This document shows, one piece after another, positions 51,666-59,769 of a stretch of 64,000 nt of DNA. Source of the stretch: Comamonas sp. Y33R10-2 (GTDB taxonomy: Bacteria > Pseudomonadota > Gammaproteobacteria > Burkholderiales > Burkholderiaceae_C); NCBI RefSeq assembly GCF_019355935.1, contig NZ_CP079925.1:3472001-3536000 (forward strand). Direction: 5' to 3'. Under the pieces are notes generated by a model. It searched no databases. It was not told where the DNA came from and saw only the letters and a list, made by a program, of their open reading frames with translations. Position numbers and translations under genes: made by a program. Within the stretch, counting starts at the first letter, position 1. Every line of letters begins with the position of its first letter.

Positions 51666-53156
51666 TTAGCTGTTGCTTTTCAAAATGCCGTAGCGCGCCA
51701 GCGTCTTCTCGCGCGCCTGTGCATGGTCAACGATGGGGTAAGGGTAGTGGCTGCCTAAAGTGAGGCCTGCTTCAAGCCGGTCTAGCGGCTTGGCCAGCCA
51801 CGGCGCGTGGCGCAGTTTGGCGGGCAGTTGCGCCAACTCGGGCACATAGCGGGCGATGAATTTGCCGTCGGCGTCAAACTTTTCGCTTTGGGTAATGGGG
51901 TTGAAGATGCGAAACCACGGCTGGGCGTCGCACCCTGTGGACGCCGCCCATTGCCAACCACCGTTGTTGGCGGCCAGATCAAAGTCGTTGAGCTTTTCAG
52001 CGAAATAGGCCTCGCCCTTGCGCCAGTCAATGCCCAAGTCTTTGACCAAAAAGCTCGCTACCACCATGCGCAGCCGGTTGTGCATATAGCCACTGGTGTT
52101 GAGCTGGCGCATGGCTGCATCAAGCAGCGGGTAGCCGGTGCGGCCCTCGCACCAAGCGGCAAACAGAGCGTCGGCCTCTGCACCGGTGTCCCATTCGATT
52201 GCGTCATAGGCCGGCTTAAAGCTGCGCTCCACCACATGCGGGTGGTGAGCCAAAATTTGAAAGTAAAAGTCGCGCCAGATCAGCTCGCTGAGCCAAGTGG
52301 CTGCGCCTTCGCGTGCGGCGCCAGACCAGTCTTCGTTATGCGCAGCTTCATGGGCAAGCCGGGCTAGTTCGCGAATCGATACGGTGCCAAAGCGCAGATG
52401 CACACTCAGGTAACTTGGGCCTTTGAGAGCCGGGAAGTCTCGCGCGGCCTTGTACTGCGGCAGGCGCGGCAAAAAGTCTGCGAGCAACTGGCGCGCACCA
52501 CTCGCCCCTGTGGGCAAGCGTAAGTCTTGCAGGGTATCGGCGGCAAAGCCCAGATCAGCTGCGGTGGGCATGCTTTGGCGGTCTGCTTCGGGGCGGTCAG
52601 CCAGCTTGGTGGGTAGGTCGCGCTCACTGGGGTAGCTGGAGAGGTAAAACGGCGTAACCTTTTTAAGCCACGCATTTTTATAGGGCGTGAAGACGGAGTA
52701 GGGCGACAGGCTTTGTGTCAGTACCTCGTCACGCGCAAAAATGCGGTGATCTTTGCTGCGAAGCAGCAGGCGACCATCGGCCTTGAGACTGCGAGCCACC
52801 TGGGCATCACGCGCCATAGCGGCAGGCTCCTCATCGTCATTGCAGAAGACGGCGCCCGCACCTAGCTGGCTTGCCAGAGCAGGAATGATGTCCTGAGGCA
52901 AACCGCGCCGGGTGATGAGGCCAGCTTGCGGGCGGCCTGCGGCTTGGCGAATGGCCACATCTAGCTCGGTCACGCTCTGGCAAATGAACTCAATGCGGCG
53001 GTCAGCATGGGGCAGGGTGCAGAGGATGCTGTCATCAAAAACAAAGACACAGTACAGCTTTTCACAGTGCTTTGCTGCTTGGTAAATGGCGGCGTTATCG
53101 GCCAGGCGCAGGTCGCGCCGGAACCAGATCAAGCCCACTGGGTAAAAAGGAGTCAT
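51666..53156 (-). CDS. phrB: Deoxyribodipyrimidine photolyase
   Basis: A 496-residue class I photolyase. The N-terminal Rossmann-like antenna domain opens with GLIWFRRDLRLADN. The FAD-binding helical domain has WLSELIWRDFYFQ, MRQLNTSGYMHNRLRM and NDFDLAANNGGWQWAASTGCD near 415-440, which are characteristic of CPD photolyases. It splits UV-induced pyrimidine dimers with blue-light energy. The start at 53156 gives the conserved N-terminus; the open frame upstream runs into yqgE on the other strand. It converges with chpA. Confidence 0.95.
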   Translation of the reverse strand: MTPFYPVGLIWFRRDLRLADNAAIYQAAKHCEKLYCVFVFDDSILCTLPHADRRIEFICQSVTELDVAIRQAAGRPQAGLITRRGLPQDIIPALASQLGAGAVFCNDDEEPAAMARDAQVARSLKADGRLLLRSKDHRIFARDEVLTQSLSPYSVFTPYKNAWLKKVTPFYLSSYPSERDLPTKLADRPEADRQSMPTAADLGFAADTLQDLRLPTGASGARQLLADFLPRLPQYKAARDFPALKGPSYLSVHLRFGTVSIRELARLAHEAAHNEDWSGAAREGAATWLSELIWRDFYFQILAHHPHVVERSFKPAYDAIEWDTGAEADALFAAWCEGRTGYPLLDAAMRQLNTSGYMHNRLRMVVASFLVKDLGIDWRKGEAYFAEKLNDFDLAANNGGWQWAASTGCDAQPWFRIFNPITQSEKFDADGKFIARYVPELAQLPAKLRHAPWLAKPLDRLEAGLTLGSHYPYPIVDHAQAREKTLARYGILKSNS

Positions 53157-53164
53157 GGATAGCT

Positions 53165-53171
53165 TTAAAAT
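53165..53171 (+). promoter_or_regulatory. Possible -10 of yqgE, implying a near-leaderless transcript
   Basis: TTAAAAT ends 6 nt before the yqgE ATG at 53178. No convincing -35 or ribosome binding site is seen. Confidence 0.25.
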
Positions 53172-53177
53172 CGCCGA

Positions 53178-53777
53178 ATGTCTGCAGAATCTGCGCCTAT
53201 CAATTTGACGCACCATTTCTTGATCGCCATGCCCGGTCTGGAAGATGAGTCGTTTTCGCGCAGCGTGGTTTACCTGTGCGAACATAGCGAGCGTGGCGCG
53301 CTCGGTCTCATTATCAACAAGCCCTCCAAGCTGAGCCTGCAAAGCCTGCTACAAAAAGTGGAATTGGGACTCAAGCGCGAGGACTTGCGAGAGGCGCAGG
53401 TCTTTACCGGCGGCCCGGTACAGACCGATCGCGGTTTTGTATTGCACGAGCCCATGATCATTGAAGGCGCACCCGAGAATGAATCGGCCTATGCCTCGAC
53501 CATGACCATCCCCGGCGGTCTGGAGATGACCACCTCTAAGGATGTGCTCGAAGCCCTGTCCGATGGCGCCGGCCCAACACGTGTGCTGGTCACGCTGGGC
53601 TATTCGTCTTGGGATGAAGGCCAGCTCGAATCTGAAATTGGCGAAAACGCCTGGTTGACCGTGGAAGCCGACCCCGACGTAATCTTCAGCACCCCTGTTG
53701 ATGAACGCTATGACCGCGCTCTGGGCTTGCTGGGCCTGCAGCGCTGGATGTTGTCTCCCGAATCGGGCCGCGCATGA
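53178..53777 (+). CDS. yqgE: YqgE/AlgH-family protein
   Basis: A 199-residue protein of the YqgE/AlgH family. It begins LTHHFLIAMPGLEDESFSRSVVYLCEH, followed by GALGLIINKP (about 48-57), the FTGGPVQTDRGFVLHEP block (about 84-100), and a later LVTLGYSSWDEGQLESEI. The molecular role is unknown, although its link with ruvX is very conserved. The ATG lies only 21 bp from the divergent phrB start. It overlaps ruvX by ATGA and opens the operon that runs to plsC. Confidence 0.93.
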   Translation: MSAESAPINLTHHFLIAMPGLEDESFSRSVVYLCEHSERGALGLIINKPSKLSLQSLLQKVELGLKREDLREAQVFTGGPVQTDRGFVLHEPMIIEGAPENESAYASTMTIPGGLEMTTSKDVLEALSDGAGPTRVLVTLGYSSWDEGQLESEIGENAWLTVEADPDVIFSTPVDERYDRALGLLGLQRWMLSPESGRA

Positions 53778-54265
53778 ACGATATTTCCTCTTCCAACAAG
53801 GCCGCCGATGCGGCCTTTTCCTCGGCCAGCGATCAGCCTGCCTCAGCGCCGCTGCCGCAAAAGCCCGAGGTTCCTGGGCATTTCCAGCAGTTTATGGGCT
53901 TTGACTTCGGTATCAAGCGCACGGGCTGTGCATCGGGCAACCGCGTGCTGGGCGGAGCCAACCCGCTGCCCACCATCAAGGCTGAAGGTGCCGAGGCTCG
54001 ATTGCTTGCCGTGGACAAGCTTGTCCGCGAGTGGCAGCCCCATGCGCTGGTGATTGGTGTGCCCTATCACCCCGATGGTGCGGCGCACGAGAACACGGCG
54101 CGTGCCCTGAAATTTGGACGCCAGCTCAGAAGCCGCTTCAAACTGCCGGTGTATGAGGTGGACGAACGCTACAGCACGACCGAAGCCCTAGCGGGCGCCG
54201 CACGCGACGCCGACGCGGCTTCGGCCTGCATCATTCTTGAACAGTTTTTGAGGAGTCTCCCATGA
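53774..54265 (+). CDS. ruvX: Putative pre-16S rRNA nuclease / Holliday-junction resolvase-like RuvX
   Basis: A 163-residue RNase H-fold protein. The catalytic acidic residues lie in GFDFGIKRTG (near residue 43), the YEVDERYSTTEA segment (near 125), and RDADAASACIILEQFL (near 147). An unconserved Ala/Ser-rich stretch of about 38 residues precedes the fold; the ATGA overlap with yqgE supports the early start. Homologues process the 16S rRNA 5' end. It overlaps pyrR by ATGA. Confidence 0.92.
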   Translation: MNDISSSNKAADAAFSSASDQPASAPLPQKPEVPGHFQQFMGFDFGIKRTGCASGNRVLGGANPLPTIKAEGAEARLLAVDKLVREWQPHALVIGVPYHPDGAAHENTARALKFGRQLRSRFKLPVYEVDERYSTTEALAGAARDADAASACIILEQFLRSLP

Positions 54266-54792
54266 GTGAAACCATTGCAGGAAACCAGCCAGGACAAGGC
54301 AGCCTGATTCTGGATGCCGAAGCCCTGTATAGCGAGCTGCTGCGCGGCGTGCAGCGCATCATGGGGCCCAACACCCGTCTGGCGGGCATCACCTCGGGCG
54401 GTGCATGGCTGGTCGAGCGTCTGCACAAGGACCTGAACCTTGCTGGCAAGCCCAGCGTGCTGTCGTCTTCGCTGCACCGCGATGACTTTGCTCAGCGCGG
54501 CATGGCTTCCAGCGCGCAGACACAGATTGATTTTGACGTCAACGGCGCTGATGTGCTGATTCTGGATGACGTGCTCTACACCGGCCGCACGGTGCGCGCC
54601 GTCATCAACGAACTCTATGACTACGGCCGCCCCGCTTGCGTGCGTCTGGCCGTTCTGGTGGACCGTGGCGGGCGCGAATTGCCCTTCCAGGCCGACTTTG
54701 CCGCAGCCCGCGTGGCGCTGCCGGCGGACCGCTCTCTGGCGCTGGCGCGCGACGAGGCCGGTGTTTTCCACTTCCGCATTCAAGAGGCCTGA
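54262..54792 (+). CDS. pyrR: PyrR: pyrimidine-operon regulator / uracil phosphoribosyltransferase-like
   Basis: A 176-residue type I phosphoribosyltransferase fold. The PRPP loop is [16 protein letters not shown] near residues 93-108, with [14 protein letters not shown] near 41-54 and the RDDFAQRG flexible loop. In Bacillus PyrR binds pyr mRNA; in proteobacteria this pyrB-linked form may only be enzymatic or regulatory. I see no pyr attenuator in front of it, since it overlaps ruvX. pyrB follows within 2 bp. Confidence 0.9.
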   Translation: MSETIAGNQPGQGSLILDAEALYSELLRGVQRIMGPNTRLAGITSGGAWLVERLHKDLNLAGKPSVLSSSLHRDDFAQRGMASSAQTQIDFDVNGADVLILDDVLYTGRTVRAVINELYDYGRPACVRLAVLVDRGGRELPFQADFAAARVALPADRSLALARDEAGVFHFRIQEA

Positions 54793-54794
54793 TC

Positions 54795-55757
54795 GTGCTG
54801 TACAAGCGCAACCCCCAACTCAACAAAAATGGCGAGCTGATTCACCTGCTCTCCACCGAAGGCCTGTCCAAGGACATCCTGACCCAGATTCTCGACACCG
54901 CCGGCAACTTCGTCAGCGTCAATGACCGTGAAGTCAAGAAAGTGCCTTTGCTGCGCGGCAAGAGCGTGTTCAACCTGTTCTTTGAGAACAGCACCCGCAC
55001 GCGCACCACGTTTGAAATTGCGGCCAAGCGCTTGAGCGCAGACGTGTTCAATCTGGACATTGCCCGCAGCTCGGCCAGCAAGGGCGAGACCCTGCTGGAC
55101 ACCATCGACAATCTGAGCGCCATGGCGGCCGACATCTTTGTCGTGCGCCACAGTGAATCGGGTGCGCCCTATCTCATCGCCAAGCATGTGGCACCCCATG
55201 TCCACGTGGTCAACGCCGGTGACGGCCGCCACGCACACCCCACACAGGGGCTGCTGGACATGTACACCATCCGCCACTACAAGAAGGATTTCTCCAACCT
55301 TCGCGTGGCCATTGTGGGCGACGTGCTGCATTCGCGTGTGGCGCGTTCTGACATTCATGCCCTGACCACTCTCGGCGCTGCCGAAGTGCGCGTGGTGGGC
55401 CCTCGTACCCTCGTGCCATCCGACATGGCCAGCATGGGCGTACGCGTCTTCCATAACCTGGAAGAAGGCATCAAGGACTGCGACGTCATCATCATGCTGC
55501 GCCTGCAGAACGAACGCATGAGCGGCGCGCTGCTGCCTTCAAGCCAGGAATACTTCAAGAGCTTTGGCCTGACCGAAAAGCGCCTGGAGCTGGCCAAGCC
55601 CGACGCCATCGTCATGCACCCCGGCCCCATCAACCGCGGCGTGGAGATTGACTCCGCGGTGGTGGACGGCCCGCAGGCCGTGATCCTGTCGCAAGTCACC
55701 TTTGGTATCGCCGTGCGCATGGCCGTGATGTCCATCGTTGCTGGGAATGAGGCCTGA
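54795..55757 (+). CDS. pyrB: Aspartate carbamoyltransferase catalytic subunit
   Basis: A 320-residue enzyme making carbamoyl-aspartate from carbamoyl phosphate and aspartate. It starts with GTG at 54795, just after AAGAGG and two bases past the pyrR stop. The carbamoyl-phosphate motif [15 protein letters not shown] is at about 57-71, and [12 protein letters not shown] near 154 and [11 protein letters not shown] near 275 complete the active site. The downstream gene encodes an inactive dihydroorotase-like partner, as in Pseudomonas-type ATCase complexes. Confidence 0.96.
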   Translation: MLYKRNPQLNKNGELIHLLSTEGLSKDILTQILDTAGNFVSVNDREVKKVPLLRGKSVFNLFFENSTRTRTTFEIAAKRLSADVFNLDIARSSASKGETLLDTIDNLSAMAADIFVVRHSESGAPYLIAKHVAPHVHVVNAGDGRHAHPTQGLLDMYTIRHYKKDFSNLRVAIVGDVLHSRVARSDIHALTTLGAAEVRVVGPRTLVPSDMASMGVRVFHNLEEGIKDCDVIIMLRLQNERMSGALLPSSQEYFKSFGLTEKRLELAKPDAIVMHPGPINRGVEIDSAVVDGPQAVILSQVTFGIAVRMAVMSIVAGNEA

Positions 55758-55767
55758 TCCTGTTTTT

Positions 55768-55802
55768 ATAGCTGCTAGCGCTTGATAGATAAGCGTTAGC
55801 AG
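55768..55802. repeat. Inverted repeat of the TAGCTGCTAGCGCTTG type
   Basis: A 13-bp imperfect palindrome (GCTGCTAGCGCTT with AAGCGTTAGCAGC, one G-U) between pyrB and pyrX. Related TGATAGCT-bearing fragments occur in other gaps of the window. Confidence 0.6.
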
Positions 55803-55820
55803 CCCATTTGGTGCCAAACC

Positions 55821-57113
55821 ATGAAGATTTTGATTCGCAATGGCCGGGTGATGGATCCGGCAAGCGGTTTCGACCAGCAGGCCGATATCGCCATCGACGG
55901 CAGCGTGATTGCAGCCATCGGCTCCGTGCCCGACAGTTTTGTGGCCGATCGTGAAATCGACGCTGCTGGCCAGTGGGTGCTGCCCGGTCTGGTCGATCTG
56001 GCGGTGCGCCTGCGTGAGCCCGGTCATGAGCATGAAGGCATGCTGCAGTCCGAAATGGCTGCAGCCGTGGCCGGCGGCGTGACCAGCCTGGTCTGCCTGC
56101 CTGATACCGACCCCGTGCTCGACGAGCAAGGTCTGGTGGAAATGCTCAAGTTCCGCGCCGAGAAGCAGCACAAGTCCCGCCTGTTCCCCATGGGCGCGCT
56201 GACGGTGGGTCTCAAGGGCGAGACGCTGACCGAAATGGCCGAGCTGACCGAGTCCGGTTGCGTGGCTTTTGGTCAGGCCGATGTACCGCTGTCCAGCATC
56301 ACCACCATGAGCCGCGCGCTGAACTATGCCAACACGTTTGGCTATTCCGTGTGGCTGCGCCCGCAAGACAAAGACTTGGGCAAGGGCGTGGCAGCTAGCG
56401 GCGCATTGGCCACCCGCATGGGTTTATCCGGCGTGCCTGTGGCGGCTGAGACGATTGCGCTGCACACCATCTTTGAGTTGATTCGCGGATCGCAAACCCG
56501 TATTCACCTGTGCCGCATCGCTAGCGCTGCTGGCGTTGAATTGGTACGCCGTGCCAAGTCTGAAGGCTTGAACGTGACGGCTGATGTGTCCATCAACTCG
56601 CTACTGCTGACCGAAAACGACATTGGTTACTTCGACAGCAATGCCCGCCTGACCCCACCGCTGCGCCAGCAGCGCGACCGCGACGCGCTGAGCGCCGCGC
56701 TGGCGGACGGCACGATTGATGCATTGGTGTCTGACCACACTCCTGTGGATGAAGACGCCAAGGTGCTGCCATTTGCGGAAGCCGAACCCGGCGCCACCGG
56801 CGTGGAGTTGCTGCTGTCGATCGCCGTGAAGTGGAGCCGCGATCACAACGTGCCTTTGGGCCGCGCGCTGCAGGCCATCACCTCGTCTCCTGTCGCAGTG
56901 CTGGGCAGCGCTTTGGGCGAACAGCAATCGCAGCTGGGCAAGTTGGTCGAGGGCGGCATTGCTGACCTGTGCATCGTGAACCCTGATGCCGAATGGACAG
57001 TCGAGTCCAAGGCGTTGGTCAGCCAAGGTAAGAGCACGCCGTTTACCGGCTACGAGCTGCCTGCACGCGTGGTAACGACGATTGTTGACGGCGCTGTTGC
57101 ATATCAACGATAG
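55821..57113 (+). CDS. pyrX: Dihydroorotase-like protein lacking HxH metal ligands (PyrC-prime/PyrX type)
   Basis: A 430-residue amidohydrolase-fold protein. In active dihydroorotases the first metal motif reads D-x-H-x-H-LREPG; here residues 59-68 are DLAVRLREPG, so both His are replaced by Ala61 and Arg63. The later SDHTPVDEDAK and the general fold are kept. Such non-catalytic dihydroorotases assemble with PyrB in pseudomonad-type aspartate transcarbamoylases, and the position directly after pyrB agrees. An active PyrC should be encoded elsewhere. The symbol follows usage in Pseudomonas. Confidence 0.88.
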   Translation: MKILIRNGRVMDPASGFDQQADIAIDGSVIAAIGSVPDSFVADREIDAAGQWVLPGLVDLAVRLREPGHEHEGMLQSEMAAAVAGGVTSLVCLPDTDPVLDEQGLVEMLKFRAEKQHKSRLFPMGALTVGLKGETLTEMAELTESGCVAFGQADVPLSSITTMSRALNYANTFGYSVWLRPQDKDLGKGVAASGALATRMGLSGVPVAAETIALHTIFELIRGSQTRIHLCRIASAAGVELVRRAKSEGLNVTADVSINSLLLTENDIGYFDSNARLTPPLRQQRDRDALSAALADGTIDALVSDHTPVDEDAKVLPFAEAEPGATGVELLLSIAVKWSRDHNVPLGRALQAITSSPVAVLGSALGEQQSQLGKLVEGGIADLCIVNPDAEWTVESKALVSQGKSTPFTGYELPARVVTTIVDGAVAYQR

Positions 57114-57215
57114 GCTCCCCCTGAGCGGCTTTGCCGTTTCCCCCTCTCTCGATGCGTTGCATCGGGAGGGGGACGACACCTTCGGTGCGCGTCGGCGCTT
57201 CCTTGGTGTCTCTGA
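57114..57215 (+). repeat. Dispersed intergenic repeat between pyrX and plsC
   Basis: CTCCCCCTGAGCGGCTTTGC, inverted pieces with GATGCGTTGCATC in the centre, GGGGGACGACACCTTCGGTG and GTCGGCGC form a structured block. It resembles the copy at 24440-24580. A short fragment with the same opening occurs at 63731-63778. Confidence 0.55.
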
Positions 57216-57300
57216 CTTTGCATTGCGCCAGTCTTAGGCGCTTGCCGGTTTCAAGTTGGTGCAACTTGTGCGGGGCGAGTCGCTAAACTCTTTGAGAATC

Positions 57301-58062
57301 ATGGCAAACGGCTTGCAAAAAATCAAAACCAGCTTGCGTGCAGTGTGGCGCGGCATGCGCCTGCTGGCCCATATGGGCAAGGGCGTGTGGATTGTGGCTT
57401 TTCGCTTTCCGCAGCTGCACCACTTACAGCAGCACGCGCTGGTGCAGGCTTGGGCTGCGACCATGCTGGTACGCGCAGGCGTGCAGCTTGAGATCAAAGG
57501 CCAGCCGCCTGCCAAGGGGCCGGTGCTCATGGTCAGCAACCATATTTCCTGGCTCGATATTCCGCTGCTGCACGCAGCGCGCCATTGCCGTTTTATTTCC
57601 AAGTCTGATGTCAAAGGCTGGCCCATCATTGGCACGCTGGCCACGGCAGCGGGCACGCTCTACATCCAGCGCAGCTCGCGCCGCGATGCCCTGCGCATGG
57701 TTTCTGCCATGCAAGAGGCTTTTCAGCGCGGTGAGATTTTGGCGGTATTTCCCGAGGGCACCACAGGCGATGGTCGCAGCCTGCTCTCGTTTCACTCCAA
57801 CTTGCTTGAAGCGGCGGTGCAATGCGATGCACCAGTCCAGCCCGTGGGCCTGCGCTTTGTCGATGGCAAGACAGGCAACACCAGCTACGCTGCCACTTAT
57901 GTGGGTGATGAAAGCCTGCTGGGCTCCATCTGGCGGGTGCTCAGCGCCGATCAACTGCAAGCCGTGGTGCACTATGGCGAGCTGCAAAAAGCCCAAGGCC
58001 GTGACCGCCGCAACTGGGCCAAGGATTTGCATGCTGAGGTTGATCAGCTGCGTAAAAACTAA
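57301..58062 (+). CDS. plsC: 1-acyl-sn-glycerol-3-phosphate acyltransferase (PlsC family)
   Basis: A 253-residue membrane-associated acyltransferase. The catalytic HX4D motif is HISWLD (His81, Asp86), the glycerolphosphate-binding FPEGTTGDG is near 154, and FISKSDVKGWPIIG is block II. It converts lysophosphatidate to phosphatidate, or acylates a similar lysolipid. The start at 57301 is the first ATG in the conserved part. It closes the yqgE-to-plsC gene run and ends with a strong terminator. Confidence 0.9.
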   Translation: MANGLQKIKTSLRAVWRGMRLLAHMGKGVWIVAFRFPQLHHLQQHALVQAWAATMLVRAGVQLEIKGQPPAKGPVLMVSNHISWLDIPLLHAARHCRFISKSDVKGWPIIGTLATAAGTLYIQRSSRRDALRMVSAMQEAFQRGEILAVFPEGTTGDGRSLLSFHSNLLEAAVQCDAPVQPVGLRFVDGKTGNTSYAATYVGDESLLGSIWRVLSADQLQAVVHYGELQKAQGRDRRNWAKDLHAEVDQLRKN

Positions 58063-58072
58063 GAGTGTTGTG

Positions 58073-58110
58073 CCAAGTAAAACGCAGCCCGAGAGCTGCG
58101 TTTTACTTGG
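58073..58110. terminator. Bidirectional terminator, 16-bp perfect stem
   Basis: CCAAGTAAAACGCAGC pairs completely with GCTGCGTTTTACTTGG around a 6-nt loop, between convergent plsC and the Bug gene. A long classical T-run is missing, but the arms are A/T-rich inside the stem. Confidence 0.7.
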
Positions 58111-58123
58111 CTGATGTGCAACC

Positions 58124-59134
58124 TTAGAGAGTCATCTTGCTGTCGATAATCACCTTGCGCCAGCGTGCCAAATCTTTGCTGATCAGATCGGCAAACACCT
58201 TGGGCGTGCTGGGCATGGGTTGAGCGCCTTCACTTTGCAGGCGTTCCAGAATGGCTGGGCTTTTTAGTGATGCATTGATCTGGCTGTTGATCTTAGCCAC
58301 CACATCGGCAGGCATATTGGCTGGGCCAACAACGCCATACCATTGGTCCGCTTCAAATCCGGGCAGGCCGGCTTCAGCCACCGTGGGCACATTGGGCAGC
58401 GCAGCAACACGCTGAGGAGATGACACGGCAATGGCTTTGATCTGCCCGGCACGAATTTGCGCCAGCACGGCAGGAATCCCCGTAAACAAAGCCTGTACTT
58501 GGCCTGCAACCAGATCATTGACGGCAGGGGCTGTGCCTTTATAGGGTACATGCTGCATTTTTAGGTCAGCTTGCAGGCTCAGGTAGGCCATGGTCATATG
58601 CGCGGCACTGCCGTTACCGCCCGAGCTGAAATTCACCGCGCCGGGGTTGGCTTTGACGTAGCCGATGAACGATGCCAGATCCGTAACCAGCAGCGAGGGG
58701 TGAACCACCAGCACATTGGGCACACGCGCTACCCAAGCCAGCGGGGTGAAGCTTTTGATGGGATCGTAGGGCAGCTTAGGGTAAAGCGTGGGGGTGATTG
58801 CAAGTGTGCCGACATGCCCCATCAGCAGGGTATAGCCATCTGCAGTGGCCTTGGCTACGCGATCGGCTCCAATGCTGCCGCCTGCACCGGCCACATTTTC
58901 TGGCACCACGCTTTGGCCCCAGGCCGTGGTCAGTTCATGGCCGATGGCACGGCCCAAAATGTCTGCCGAGCCTCCGGGCGTGAACGGAATGACCATGCGT
59001 ATGGACTTGCTAGGGTATTTCGAATTTTGTGCCAGCGCTGCGCCAGACAGTCCGCTCAAACCAAGGGCTGCAGCCCATTGGCCCATTTGGCGACGGCTCA
59101 GAGTCATTTGATCAAGCTCGTTGAAAGTTGTCAT
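58124..59134 (-). CDS. Bug/TctC-family periplasmic binding protein with a Tat-like signal
   Basis: A 336-residue solute-binding protein. The signal region contains LSRRQMGQWAA, which fits a twin-arginine signal, ending near AALA-QN (residue 36). The mature domain has YPSKSIRMVIPFTPGGSADI (split at the ligand loop), PYKGTAPAVNDLVAGQ and GLPGFEADQWYGV. AAGGAGAC precedes the ATG. As with the first Bug protein there is no transporter gene beside it, so its role may be sensing or delivery to a distant permease. Confidence 0.92.
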   Translation of the reverse strand: MTTFNELDQMTLSRRQMGQWAAALGLSGLSGAALAQNSKYPSKSIRMVIPFTPGGSADILGRAIGHELTTAWGQSVVPENVAGAGGSIGADRVAKATADGYTLLMGHVGTLAITPTLYPKLPYDPIKSFTPLAWVARVPNVLVVHPSLLVTDLASFIGYVKANPGAVNFSSGGNGSAAHMTMAYLSLQADLKMQHVPYKGTAPAVNDLVAGQVQALFTGIPAVLAQIRAGQIKAIAVSSPQRVAALPNVPTVAEAGLPGFEADQWYGVVGPANMPADVVAKINSQINASLKSPAILERLQSEGAQPMPSTPKVFADLISKDLARWRKVIIDSKMTL

Positions 59135-59277
59135 GTTGTCTCCTTATTGTGTTTTTAGGCATTTTTTTCAGTCTATGACAATCGCTGTAATCATGGCTCA
59201 GACCTGATTGGTATAGCAGCTATGCAGTCCTGCTCACGCAGCTTATGCCTTTGCTAAGGCTGGCCTAAACTTCAGCC

Positions 59278-59658
59278 ATGACTACACACATTGACGCCCC
59301 TGTGAATCGCCCTGACATCACCATCTTTCACAACAACCGCTGCAGCAATTCACGTGGCGCGCTGGCGCTACTGCGCGAGCATGGCATTGAGCCCAATATC
59401 GTGGACTACATTGCCACGCCGCTTACAGCCCCTGAGTTGTCTGAACTGGTGGCGCATTTATCCGTGCCTGTACGTGATTTGCTGCGCAGCAAAGAAGCGC
59501 AGTTCAAAGAGCTGGGCTTGGATAACCCAGCTGTTAGCGATGTGCAGCTCATTCAAGCAGTGGCCGCGCACCCGGCGCTGCTCAATCGCCCGATTGTGGT
59601 GACGCCTAAAGGCGCCAAACTCTGCCGTCCGCCTGAATTGGTGCTTGAGCTGATCTGA
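59278..59658 (+). CDS. ArsC-family (thioredoxin-fold) arsenate-reductase-like protein
   Basis: A 126-residue protein of the glutaredoxin-coupled ArsC/YfgD family. The catalytic Cys22 is in HNNRCSNSR and the C-terminal motif is RPIVVTPKGAKLCRPPE, which has the Arg and RPP residues. The canonical start HNPxCGTSR-type loop is altered to HNNRCSNSR, as in YfgD-like members. Arsenate reduction is possible but no ars genes are near, so another thiol reductase role cannot be excluded. Confidence 0.82.
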   Translation: MTTHIDAPVNRPDITIFHNNRCSNSRGALALLREHGIEPNIVDYIATPLTAPELSELVAHLSVPVRDLLRSKEAQFKELGLDNPAVSDVQLIQAVAAHPALLNRPIVVTPKGAKLCRPPELVLELI

Positions 59659-59769
59659 ATTTTTCGCTTTGTGCAGGGCGTTATTTCAACGCCCTAAGTT
59701 TGGCCTAAGTCTGCACGTTCAAACTTCTCTTCAACAAGCACCGATACGGTGTTTTTTGAAAGGATTGTT

